IMG/VR virus record: IMGVR_UViG_3300030380_004602
Span: 1-22,170 of that record
DNA from: a virus
Length of the DNA: 22,170 nt
Strand: one strand, 5' to 3'
Below, in pieces: positions 7,994 through 14,721 of the stretch; the stretch's first letter is position 1; every line of letters starts with the position of its first letter. A program made the translations under genes and the position numbers. The notes beneath the pieces are model-generated. The model searched no databases. It worked only from the letters and a program-made list of their open reading frames with translations, and was not told where the DNA came from.

Positions 7994-8401
7994 TTATATT
8001 TTTTTTATCATTTCGTGTGTATAACTATCGCCTTTCATATACCCAAGGTCTTCATAAGTTTTAATTAAACCATCGTGTCTTAATAGTGCATATATATATC
8101 CACCATTTTTTGCACATATATTTGTTAAGGTACTAACTAAAAATTTAACTGCCTCGTGTCTCAATGCTTTATCTTCTATTTTATTATCCGATATTATCCA
8201 ATCAACCCAACTAACTTTTGAGTTGGTAACATACATAAAACCTGCGCAAACAGGCTTGTTATCTACCATTACCATCAGTCCACCTTCTCCATTTTCTGGT
8301 AAAAAATCTTGAGCTGGCGCTTGCCAACCCCAATCTTTCCACCAATCTACTAATACATCCTCATAATCAGATGGCTCTAATTTCCTTATACTAAAGTCCA
8401 T
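7994..8401 (-). CDS. GNAT-family N-acetyltransferase
   Basis: 135 residues with the GNAT fold pattern: IRKLEPSDYEDV at the start, GGLMVMVDNKPVCAGFMYVT (residues about 40-59, strands 2-4), then VDWIISD, an amphipathic helix ALRHEAVKFLVSTLTNI (acetyl-CoA-side helix), a NGGYIYALL strand, and the C-terminal YEDLGYMKGDSYTHEMIK typical of the last GNAT strands. The canonical Q/R-x-x-G-x-G/A loop is not clear, so acetyl-CoA binding may be atypical. GNATs of this size sit among tail and internal protein genes in several marine podoviruses as I remember them. The substrate is unknown; the neighbouring virion proteins are an obvious possibility. A TAnnTTTG element lies 8 bases before the ATG. Confidence 0.75.
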   Translation of the reverse strand: MDFSIRKLEPSDYEDVLVDWWKDWGWQAPAQDFLPENGEGGLMVMVDNKPVCAGFMYVTNSKVSWVDWIISDNKIEDKALRHEAVKFLVSTLTNICAKNGGYIYALLRHDGLIKTYEDLGYMKGDSYTHEMIKKI

Positions 8402-8408
8402 ACTACTG

Positions 8409-8416
8409 CAAAGATA
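8409..8416 (-). promoter_or_regulatory. Putative Bacteroidetes -7 element before the GNAT gene
   Basis: TATCTTTG on the - strand, an exact match to TAnnTTTG, in the 21-base gap between the fibre and GNAT genes. It ends 8 bases before the ATG, so any transcript from it would have a leader of only a few bases. I see no clear TTG at the -33 position. Confidence 0.4.
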
Positions 8417-8422
8417 CTAATT

Positions 8423-10297
8423 TTACGGATAGCTTTTCATAACTTCCGACTCAACAGCAAACAATTCAGTAGCTGCCGTGCTAGTATTTGTTACTGTGAA
8501 TATACAATAGTGTCCTAATAAACCATGTGATTCTGCCTCTGCATTTTTAATAAATAAAATATAAGCATCATTTATAGTTATTGGAGTAGATCCTGTAACT
8601 GATGTTGAGATAGTTATTCTATTTATATTGTTAGGTAAATCAACTTGTATGTTTGTAACTACACCCGCTAAACTTATTGTGGTATAAGAAGGCACAGAGA
8701 AGTATAGATAATCTCCTATGCTAATTATACTACCTATAGACACAAGTGGATTGATAGAAAAGTTTAAAGTACCTGTTGTTCCGTTAACAGAATAACTACT
8801 AGACTTTCCTATACCATTAGCTGATCTCATTGCATACTGTCCTTGTAGGGCGGGAACTTCTCCTGTCTGTCTTAGGTAAGCAAAGTAAGCTCCTTCTTTT
8901 TTAACAAACCAGTTGTCATCAATAAATCCATTTTGTTGTATATCTGTCTCTGCGACTGCTTGCCAAGCTGCATCAGACTCAAGGTTAATTGTTTTAAATA
9001 TTTTATTTTCAAGCGGCGATTCATTAAACACACTTGTTATTTGTGAATTGTATTGAGTTCCATAATAGTTGTTTCTAATAGGGTTTACATTATGTTGAAA
9101 TAAGTTACCTCCATTAAATGTGTAAAAATAATTATTCATACCTAACATAAAATCTGGTATGTAAGAGTAAAAGGATGGCCATCCTTTTGATGATTGACTG
9201 TAAGTTAAAGTATACTCCGTATCAACGGGTGAAGGTATAGGAGGCACAATGCTTGTTGGAGCTGGTGTAGGCGTAGGGATTGGAGACGGACTAGGAGTTG
9301 GAGAACTACATACACTACTATTGTAATATAAATTGTAAGCTCCACCCATATATCCGTGATATAGACAAGCATAACTTAACACGCCAAAGTCTCCGCTAAC
9401 AGTAATAGTTACATCTCCATAAAAATAATCATAAGTATTACCATCAGGCGCAGTTCCTGAACCTGCATTTGTTGCACCAGTGTATGATAATAAAGATGTT
9501 TTACCATAGTTTAAGATTGCAATAGGATGGGCGGAAGGGACATTTTTTAAAACATACGTTCCTAGCTGTACCCCATATTGACCCCAATTACCATTAAATA
9601 CATATCTGTTCTCTGTGTTAATATATTGTATTGTAACTGCATTTTCACCTGTTAAACAATAATCAGGAACTAGTGGAGAAGGAGCGACTACAGGAACAGG
9701 CGCAACAGGCGTTGGAGAAGGGCCAGGCGTTGGAGAAGGAGTGGGTGTACAAGAGGGGCTAGATGGTACTTTTGTACAACAGTCCGCACAATTTGTGTAT
9801 GCTGAAACTATATCGTTAGAATTGGTTGCAGCTCCACCTTCTACTTCATAACATAAATTATCGCCTCCAATACCATAAACTGACATCAATGTATTACCTA
9901 CGTTTGCATCTGTTGTTCTAAATGAAGTGGTATTACTTCCATCACAAGCAGTAGCAGCCCAATAAAAATAGACCGGTGTTGGGCCAGGAGCGACAGGTGT
10001 AGGTGTCACTGGAACTGGACTAGGCGTAGGAATTGGAATAGGGGAAGGTGTTGGTGTTGGAACAGGGGTAGGGTCAACATAACCACAGTTCGTTGTACAA
10101 GATGCTCCAGATGTGCTATATGATCCTGATATAGAGGTAACTACTATATTGGCAGGGACTTCTAAACAAACCTGTTGTGTGTCTTCTTCAGGTATTGTAA
10201 CAGTAGTTTTAGTTCCGTCACAACAATTAATTGTAAAAGTACATTCTCCACCTACCGCCCCTATAGGACAGATAATATCATACGTTACACAAGCCAT
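8423..10297 (-). CDS. Modular Pro/Cys-rich tail fibre or virion surface protein with cupredoxin-like module
   Basis: 624 residues in distinct blocks. Residues 1-73 are a Cys-rich beta domain. Residues 76-108 are a Pro linker of TP/SP/IP/VP dipeptides. Residues 109-174 are a Cys module beginning VYFYWAATACDG and ending CADCC. Residues 176-211 are a second Pro linker. Residues 212-330 are a cupredoxin-like module with H257, C311, H314 and M317. Residues 332-357 are a third Pro linker. Residues 359-624 are a C-terminal beta-rich domain starting TLTYSQSSKGWPSFYSYIPD, with MNNYFYTFNGG, FNESPLENKIFKT and FVKKEGAYFAYLR, a pattern that I recall from large structural proteins of Bacteroidetes phages. 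It has no signal peptide or transmembrane segment. The Cys module is homologous to those in the 1898-aa tail protein. It is likely a receptor-binding or decoration protein. TATTTTTG lies 17 bases upstream of the ATG. Confidence 0.75.
   Translation of the reverse strand: MACVTYDIICPIGAVGGECTFTINCCDGTKTTVTIPEEDTQQVCLEVPANIVVTSISGSYSTSGASCTTNCGYVDPTPVPTPTPSPIPIPTPSPVPVTPTPVAPGPTPVYFYWAATACDGSNTTSFRTTDANVGNTLMSVYGIGGDNLCYEVEGGAATNSNDIVSAYTNCADCCTKVPSSPSCTPTPSPTPGPSPTPVAPVPVVAPSPLVPDYCLTGENAVTIQYINTENRYVFNGNWGQYGVQLGTYVLKNVPSAHPIAILNYGKTSLLSYTGATNAGSGTAPDGNTYDYFYGDVTITVSGDFGVLSYACLYHGYMGGAYNLYYNSSVCSSPTPSPSPIPTPTPAPTSIVPPIPSPVDTEYTLTYSQSSKGWPSFYSYIPDFMLGMNNYFYTFNGGNLFQHNVNPIRNNYYGTQYNSQITSVFNESPLENKIFKTINLESDAAWQAVAETDIQQNGFIDDNWFVKKEGAYFAYLRQTGEVPALQGQYAMRSANGIGKSSSYSVNGTTGTLNFSINPLVSIGSIISIGDYLYFSVPSYTTISLAGVVTNIQVDLPNNINRITISTSVTGSTPITINDAYILFIKNAEAESHGLLGHYCIFTVTNTSTAATELFAVESEVMKSYP
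9227..10072 (-). repeat. Three proline-rich linkers (9227-9304, 9665-9772, 9974-10072)
   Basis: Each linker is a run of P-containing dipeptides (PTPVPTPTPSPIPIPTPSPV and similar), 26-36 residues long. In DNA each is a degenerate 6-base repeat, GGNNNN on the + strand. They separate the Cys module, the cupredoxin-like module and the C-terminal domain, and match in style the four linkers in the 1898-aa protein. Confidence 0.9.
9308..9664 (-). other. Cupredoxin-like (type-1 copper) module in the fibre
   Basis: Residues 212-330 of the 624-aa protein. A first ligand candidate sits in NVPSAHPIAIL (H257). The other three are in LSYACLYHGYMGG (C311, H314, M317). The C-x2-H-x2-M spacing equals that of the amicyanin copper loop, and the order His...Cys-His-Met is that of blue copper proteins. 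Marine phage structural proteins often carry YYxCxxHxxMGG, as I recall. Copper binding is inferred from the residues only. Confidence 0.55.
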
Positions 10298-10314
10298 ATA
10301 TTATTAATAATATA
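10297..10314. repeat. 18-bp perfect AT palindrome at the fibre start codon
   Basis: TATATTATTAATAATATA reads the same on both strands. It begins with the base pair of the A of the fibre ATG and ends next to the TATTTTTG element. In the transcript it could fold into a short all-AU hairpin over the ribosome entry site; in DNA it could be a dimeric protein site. AT-rich palindromes arise easily by chance in such sequence. Confidence 0.5.
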
Positions 10315-10322
10315 CAAAAATA
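10315..10322 (-). promoter_or_regulatory. Putative Bacteroidetes -7 element before the fibre gene
   Basis: TATTTTTG on the - strand, an exact TAnnTTTG match, in the 53-base gap upstream of the fibre ATG. The expected start of transcription would fall inside the AT palindrome, giving a leader of roughly 10-13 bases. No convincing -33 TTG is seen. Confidence 0.4.
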
Positions 10323-10350
10323 CGAATTTAATTGCTATGCTTTTAAATTC

Positions 10351-10902
10351 TTAATCTCTTCTGAAACCTGAGACTTGCATAGTAAATTTATCTTTTTGAC
10401 CCGCATTACATGATAAATGAAGAACAGAACTATCCCACAACAAACCATCTCCTGCTTTCCAATCTACTGAAGTAGTCCATTTTTTATTATTGTGAATGTC
10501 TTGGTATTGAATCATGTGACCAATCTTCCAGTCTTCTAAATATAAATTAAGTCTAACTTTAGGGCGCTTGTCATCTGGATAAAGTTTTTTGAATTTAAAA
10601 AAAGTATCTCTATGTAAAGTAACAACATTGCCTGGAGGTTGCAGAATAGTAGACACAGTTTTTATATCCATGTTTAACTTGTCACCCCACCCATCAAATA
10701 TAGGGTCGTCAATATTATACCATAATTGTTGTATGACTGTATTGTTTTCATCATACGAATAACCATCACCATATTCGTTATATAAATCATTTTGTTCTTC
10801 TCTTTGATAGGATATGCAAGAGCCTTTATGAAAGTCATAATCCTGATTCTCAGGGAGAAAGTGGGAGTAATCAAAGTCTAGTTTTATTTTTTCTAAAATC
10901 AT
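10351..10902 (-). CDS. 2OG-Fe(II) dioxygenase (hydroxylase-like), single domain
   Basis: 183 residues from the ATG at 10902. A TTG 12 bases upstream (10914) is in frame, but it lies inside a TAACTTTG promoter-like element, so I prefer the ATG. The double-stranded beta-helix signature is present: VVTLHRDTFF with H97 and D99, then a KVRLNLYLEDW strand, then KAGDGLLWDSSVLHLSCNAG with distal H162, followed by KDKFTMQVSG where K172 may bind the 2-oxoglutarate carboxylate. This is the HxD...H...K/R pattern of the superfamily. It would hydroxylate a protein side chain or a small molecule using 2-oxoglutarate and O2. I cannot say which; aspartyl/asparaginyl- or prolyl-hydroxylase-like activity is possible. 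It lies between the carbamoyltransferase and the Pro/Cys-rich fibre, which makes the fibre a plausible target. Confidence 0.7.
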   Translation of the reverse strand: MILEKIKLDFDYSHFLPENQDYDFHKGSCISYQREEQNDLYNEYGDGYSYDENNTVIQQLWYNIDDPIFDGWGDKLNMDIKTVSTILQPPGNVVTLHRDTFFKFKKLYPDDKRPKVRLNLYLEDWKIGHMIQYQDIHNNKKWTTSVDWKAGDGLLWDSSVLHLSCNAGQKDKFTMQVSGFRRD

Positions 10903-10911
10903 ATTTTTTTT

Positions 10912-10919
10912 CAAAGTTA
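10912..10919 (-). promoter_or_regulatory. Putative Bacteroidetes -7 element before the second dioxygenase
   Basis: TAACTTTG on the - strand matches TAnnTTTG exactly and sits in the 33-base gap before the ATG at 10902, ending 10 bases from it. The surroundings are nearly pure A/T. It also contains the TTG that could be mistaken for a start codon. Confidence 0.4.
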
Positions 10920-10935
10920 ATTATTTTTAATTTAA

Positions 10936-12372
10936 TTATAATATTATTAAATCATCTAAACCAGTATTATGAACCATCCACTTTGCATCTTTTAATGTAT
11001 TAAGTATGGGTTTTCCTTGTATATTAAATGATGTATTTAATAATATTGGATCTAGTCCCTTGTTAGCCATAACACATAAGACGTCATATAAGTATGGATT
11101 TGAATCTTTTGTTATAGTCTGCAATCTTGCAGTGTTGTCGCTGTGTATTATTGATTCTATACTATTGGTAGGATTTTTAACAACAGCATTATGAGTCATC
11201 CATCTTGTATCTGATTGACATTGAAACCATATATGTTTATCCTCTTCTCTACACATTGGAGAAAAAGGTCTAAATGCTTCTCTAAATTTTATAGTTTTAT
11301 TTAGCTTATCTTTCATTCCCCTTTTTGGCAAACAAAGTATAGAGCGATTACCTAATGCTCGTGCTCCATGTTCGCTCCTACCCTGCACTAAACCTAATAT
11401 ATTTTCATTTATTATTTTATTGGCAAAATGATGAGGAGGTATATCGTTAAATGTTTTGTTTTCAAAAGGCAAACCTAAATACATACTGTTTATAGGTTTG
11501 CTGGGTTTAATTATTTCTAACAAACAGCCTAGAGCTAAACCTCTATCATCTGGATTTGGCGAAACAAAGGCGTTATGCCTTGAGTTGTTTATAATATTCA
11601 TAGCTCCTCCTCCGCAAAATATTAAAGGCATATTATTTTTATATCCATCAATTATATTATTAAATACAGATTCAAAAACAAATTGTGATGTTGCCGCAAT
11701 ATCTTCAGGGCTACCTTTTATATTTAAAGATTGATACCTTTCATGAGCTGTGTTTACATTATCTATACTTTGTCCTAGATAATAAGAATAAAATTTTGAA
11801 ACTAAAGAGTAATCAATTTTACCTGCACCTGCAAGCCCCATTATTTTTCCAGCATATACCAAATTGCCCCACCACCAATTATCTTCTGTTTTAATTGGAT
11901 CTAAATAATGAGCTACTGCTGCATAAGGAACGCAAAGATCTATGCCAACGTTTGTTAAAAGTTTAGGAGATTGGCCTTTGATTGCATGGAATATTTTAAA
12001 AAAACCTTCTTCACTGCCACCATCAAAACTTACAACAATAGCTTCATTGTATGGTGATTGATAAAGACCGTTAGCGCAATGAGCAGTGTGGTGTGGAATA
12101 TATTGGTATTGGTCAGAGGGTATTTGTTTATGTAGATTATTATCACTTGTAAACGCAACAACATTATATTTTTCCACGCCATATTTAATTTTAAAATAAT
12201 TTAAAATATCCAACAGAATTTCTTCTGGATTAGGTATGGGAAAATGATATGCGAATGCTGCATTTTTTATACCAACCCACCTCTCAAGCTCTACGACTTC
12301 TTTTATTTCATCGTTAACACTTATAGCTACTGCCGAGTTGTGACTTCCAAATAAGCCTAACTTATAATCCAT
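10936..12372 (-). CDS. Carbamoyltransferase (NodU/CmcH/TobZ family)
   Basis: 478 residues with both family domains. The N-terminal actin-like domain has LGLFGSHNSAVAIS (residues 5-18), metal-site HHTAH (94-98), VVSFDGGSEEG (113-123) and CGGGAMN (253-259). The C-terminal YrdC-like part has QGRSEHGARALGNRSIL (330-346), FREAFRPFSPM (363-373) and ILLNTSFNIQGKPI (443-456). These are the signatures of O-carbamoyltransferases that use carbamoyl phosphate and ATP via carbamoyl-adenylate. It is somewhat shorter than NodU-type enzymes (roughly 530-620 aa), but the recognisable motifs are all there. The acceptor is unknown. Relatives act on sugars and antibiotics, and viral members are reported to act on hydroxymethylcytosine in DNA. 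Next to glycosyltransferase-like and hydroxylase-like genes, a sugar or hydroxylated residue on virion proteins is a good candidate. Confidence 0.9.
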   Translation of the reverse strand: MDYKLGLFGSHNSAVAISVNDEIKEVVELERWVGIKNAAFAYHFPIPNPEEILLDILNYFKIKYGVEKYNVVAFTSDNNLHKQIPSDQYQYIPHHTAHCANGLYQSPYNEAIVVSFDGGSEEGFFKIFHAIKGQSPKLLTNVGIDLCVPYAAVAHYLDPIKTEDNWWWGNLVYAGKIMGLAGAGKIDYSLVSKFYSYYLGQSIDNVNTAHERYQSLNIKGSPEDIAATSQFVFESVFNNIIDGYKNNMPLIFCGGGAMNIINNSRHNAFVSPNPDDRGLALGCLLEIIKPSKPINSMYLGLPFENKTFNDIPPHHFANKIINENILGLVQGRSEHGARALGNRSILCLPKRGMKDKLNKTIKFREAFRPFSPMCREEDKHIWFQCQSDTRWMTHNAVVKNPTNSIESIIHSDNTARLQTITKDSNPYLYDVLCVMANKGLDPILLNTSFNIQGKPILNTLKDAKWMVHNTGLDDLIIL

Positions 12373-12494
12373 TGGTCTTTTGTTTTGTCATACACCTCTC
12401 TTGGTTGATTTTTACCATAAGGTCTTCTGTATAAAGTAATTCCGCCATCTGGAGATTCATATATGTATTCACTATATTCTTCTTTAATATTCAT
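12357..12494 (-). CDS. 45-aa conserved-looking small phage protein
   Basis: The ATG at 12494 lies 11 bases inside the end of the fucosyltransferase-like gene, and the TAG (12357-12359) lies 16 bases inside the start of the carbamoyltransferase gene. It therefore fills exactly the 111-base space between them in another frame. The product is small, Tyr-rich and polar, with YESPDGGITLYRRPYG in the middle and a C-terminal REVYDKTKDQWIIS. Short proteins with an ESPDGGKTVYRR-like core are, from memory, frequent in marine phages and have no known function. No membrane segment or metal motif is present. The double overlap suggests coupled translation across the cassette. Confidence 0.7.
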   Translation of the reverse strand: MNIKEEYSEYIYESPDGGITLYRRPYGKNQPREVYDKTKDQWIIS

Positions 12495-13437
12495 TTACAA
12501 AACAATTTTCCCAGCTATATTTTTCTTTGCCAGTAAAAGTGTAATTTAATAAATTTTTACTACAGTTTTTTTTGTTATTGTAATACCTTAAAATATTAAT
12601 ATAATCAGTAAATGTAGAGTATCTACTTCCATGAAATAATCTTGCATTCGCACACATTAAAGTGTCAATTGCTATGGAAGATACCATATCTGTTTTCATG
12701 AAATCATTTAAAAAGTAACATTCATATCCATTTAAACACTCAAAATGTTTTCTGTCTAATTCATCCGTTGCTATAAATAAAGGATACGAAGTGTCTAAAT
12801 ATCTATCTACCATCGACCTTAAATTACCAAATAATTGTGTAGTGGAATGAGTTCTTGTCTGATGAAAGTCTCCACTTCTTACATGAATAGCATTATAAGG
12901 GGTGCCTATTAGATTTACTTCAAACTTTGATCTAATCTTTAATCCGTTTTTTAAACTGTGTTTTATTTTTATCCTGTCTTCATCTAATATTCCTGTTATT
13001 AAATGATACCAATGTCCAAATAAATTTCTTGGAAAATGAATAAACTTGTTATTTAAATCAAACTTACTTACATCAATAGGTTTGTTATAGGTATCAGGGT
13101 TCACCCCCCAATTAGGATGCTTACCCTCGGGTAAACATTTTATTTCTTTACAAATATTTTCAAAGTATTGTATATCTGATTCATACTTTTGATACTCTGG
13201 TATATCTTTATAATCAACACAATCGAAATGTTTTACAAATAATTCTTTATCAAACAATTCCCAAAAATCAAAAAAGCTATCTTTAAGCTGATGTTCACTT
13301 AAAAACAAACAGTATATTTTTTCTGGCAAAATTATAGTTCTCTTTGTGCAAATTGCAATTGCACCTACCATTTCATAAGTCATCCTGATATTATTCAAAC
13401 CACCCCACCAAGTATCAAATGAAATATATTTTTTCAA
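12484..13437 (-). CDS. O-fucosyltransferase-like glycosyltransferase
   Basis: 317 residues. The start of the protein has WWGGLNNIRMTYEMVGAIAI (residues 10-29) and TKRTIILPE (31-39), the GGxNN and RTxxLP signatures of GDP-fucose protein O-fucosyltransferase-like GT-B enzymes. Later come AIHVRSGDF (183-191, HxRxGD), LFIATDEL (220-227) and NARLFHGSRYSTFTDYI (264-280), which match the nucleotide-sugar-binding half, followed by R284. The initiation codon is TTG (13435-13437). The next ATG (residue 19) would delete GGLNN, so TTG is preferred. It lies three bases after the stop of the dioxygenase gene and in the same frame. Sugar donor is inferred as GDP-fucose or a similar GDP-sugar; the acceptor is unknown. 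It has no signal peptide or membrane span, so it is cytoplasmic. Confidence 0.78.
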   Translation of the reverse strand: MKKYISFDTWWGGLNNIRMTYEMVGAIAICTKRTIILPEKIYCLFLSEHQLKDSFFDFWELFDKELFVKHFDCVDYKDIPEYQKYESDIQYFENICKEIKCLPEGKHPNWGVNPDTYNKPIDVSKFDLNNKFIHFPRNLFGHWYHLITGILDEDRIKIKHSLKNGLKIRSKFEVNLIGTPYNAIHVRSGDFHQTRTHSTTQLFGNLRSMVDRYLDTSYPLFIATDELDRKHFECLNGYECYFLNDFMKTDMVSSIAIDTLMCANARLFHGSRYSTFTDYINILRYYNNKKNCSKNLLNYTFTGKEKYSWENCFVNEY

Positions 13438-13440
13438 CTC

Positions 13441-14667
13441 TTATGTGAGTTTGTAGTGTACATAAAAATTTCTAAAAAATGTACCTCCAAAAGGTTCTTT
13501 TCTACCATGTTCACACACAGCTGATTCATATAATATCATATCACCTGGTTTGGCATACACTTTATACCACTCCCCGTCATGACCTTGAATATCTAATGGC
13601 CAATCATCAGCTTCAGGTTTGTTTTGACAGCCACAAGTTAAATCTTTATCTACGATTATTATAGATGAAATATGATGGGTTTCTACTCTATCTACGTGAC
13701 ACGCTAAAGTAGCCCCTCTTTTATAGGAACGAATACCATAGACATAAGATGGTTCAATTAAAGTATCTTTCATTGCGTCGTGCATTTCATTAGCAATCCA
13801 ATCTCTATGAACAGGAAGCAGCTGCTCGTGTATTAATGTTCTAATAGATGGAACGAAATCAAAAGATAACAATTCACTCTCACCCCCTTTAATAACATCT
13901 TCTTTGCCTGGAAAGTTTTCAGGAGTAACTTTGTCTTTCAATATTTCGTAGGCATCTTTGATTATATTCCAGGTTTGCTCTGGACATTTAATTACTTCAA
14001 AACCATTTTGTGTAAACTTAGGTATTTGATCTTTGTGAGTAAATTTTTTAACAGCAGAATTTTCAGTGATTTTTGGTTGTACAGATTCTTTATAAAGTTT
14101 TTCATCACCTGCCCCATCCCAATCATTTTCTCTCCACCACGCAGTAATAATATACTTTTTACCTTCTTCTAGTGTAACTCCTTCGTGCATATATTCCTCT
14201 AATACTTTTCCGTCTCTCATATTTTCCCACATAACTGCCTTACCTGTTTCTGGAATAACTACCATATTTTGATTTGGAAAGTTAGTTCCTCCTCCTTTGA
14301 AACCATCGTTCAAATAAATCATAAATGTGTGTGTTCTATTACCTGAAGCCAAGCAATGTTTTTGATAAGCGTCACCTGCGAAGAAATCATTATGAGGTTT
14401 AAAATACTGACCAACTTCGTAAAGTTGTCCTTGCATGGCTTCACCCTTTTTTATATCTAAATTTAATATACCTGCAATACGCTTATGAATATTGTTTACA
14501 GTTTCATTGGAGGTGTTTAAATTACAAGTACTTGAAGTTCTATAGTCAGATATAGCTGTTCTATCTGTACCGCCTTCTACTACTGAAGATCGTGTATGAT
14601 TGGCGTCAATCATTTGAATTAATTCTTGACACTCTTTAGATGTCAAAAAGTTTTTATACTGCTGCAT
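13441..14667 (-). CDS. Tandem 2OG-Fe(II) dioxygenase (prolyl 4-hydroxylase-like plus second domain)
   Basis: 408 residues with two separate oxygenase domains. Domain 1 (about 1-180) is a textbook prolyl 4-hydroxylase type: QLYEVGQYFKPHNDFF with H92 and D94, then RTHTFMIYLND, GGGTNFPN and AVMWENM, and distal H161 with K170/K171 (HEGVTLEEGKKYIITAWW). Domain 2 (about 220-408) is different in sequence: YGIRSYKRGATLACHVDRVE with H324 and D326, then ISSIIIVDKDL, KPGDMILYESAVCEHGRKEPF with distal H387, and R399 in FFRNFYVHY. Both metal triads look intact. It directly follows the 1898-aa Pro-rich tail gene and precedes the fucosyltransferase-like gene. P4H-like enzymes hydroxylate proline in repetitive peptides, and seven Pro-rich linkers are encoded on either side. 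That target is an inference. Confidence 0.85.
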   Translation of the reverse strand: MQQYKNFLTSKECQELIQMIDANHTRSSVVEGGTDRTAISDYRTSSTCNLNTSNETVNNIHKRIAGILNLDIKKGEAMQGQLYEVGQYFKPHNDFFAGDAYQKHCLASGNRTHTFMIYLNDGFKGGGTNFPNQNMVVIPETGKAVMWENMRDGKVLEEYMHEGVTLEEGKKYIITAWWRENDWDGAGDEKLYKESVQPKITENSAVKKFTHKDQIPKFTQNGFEVIKCPEQTWNIIKDAYEILKDKVTPENFPGKEDVIKGGESELLSFDFVPSIRTLIHEQLLPVHRDWIANEMHDAMKDTLIEPSYVYGIRSYKRGATLACHVDRVETHHISSIIIVDKDLTCGCQNKPEADDWPLDIQGHDGEWYKVYAKPGDMILYESAVCEHGRKEPFGGTFFRNFYVHYKLT

Positions 14668-14686
14668 TTAATTTAATTTAATTTAA
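14667..14686 (-). repeat. (TTAAA)4 tandem repeat immediately before the dioxygenase ATG
   Basis: Four perfect 5-base copies (TTTAA on the + strand) directly abut the start codon in the 54-base gap after the 1898-aa gene. Change in copy number would move any upstream signal relative to the ATG. The gap has no exact TAnnTTTG and no obvious terminator hairpin; TAACTTTA is a near match. Confidence 0.6.
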
Positions 14687-14721
14687 ATAAAGTTATTGAT
14701 TATAATTGAATATAAAAAATA

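Noticed and set aside
9227-10072. Collagen-like Gly-X-Y region as hydroxylase substrate
   Set aside because: The translated linkers are Pro-X dipeptides with almost no Gly, so they are polyproline-like linkers, not collagen triple-helix repeats.
10674-10874. 66-aa - strand frame within the second dioxygenase gene
   Set aside because: It is an alternative frame of a well-supported enzyme, rich in Met/Ile from AT-rich codons, with no recognisable motif.
10351-10914. TTG at 10914 as start of the second dioxygenase
   Set aside because: It would add four residues, but the TTG is part of a TAACTTTG promoter-like element and an in-frame ATG follows 12 bases later. The ATG at 10902 is the simpler choice.
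14687-14721. Terminator after the 1898-aa gene
   Set aside because: The gap contains a short AT-rich near-palindrome (ATTATAAT core) but no GC-containing stem followed by a U-tract.
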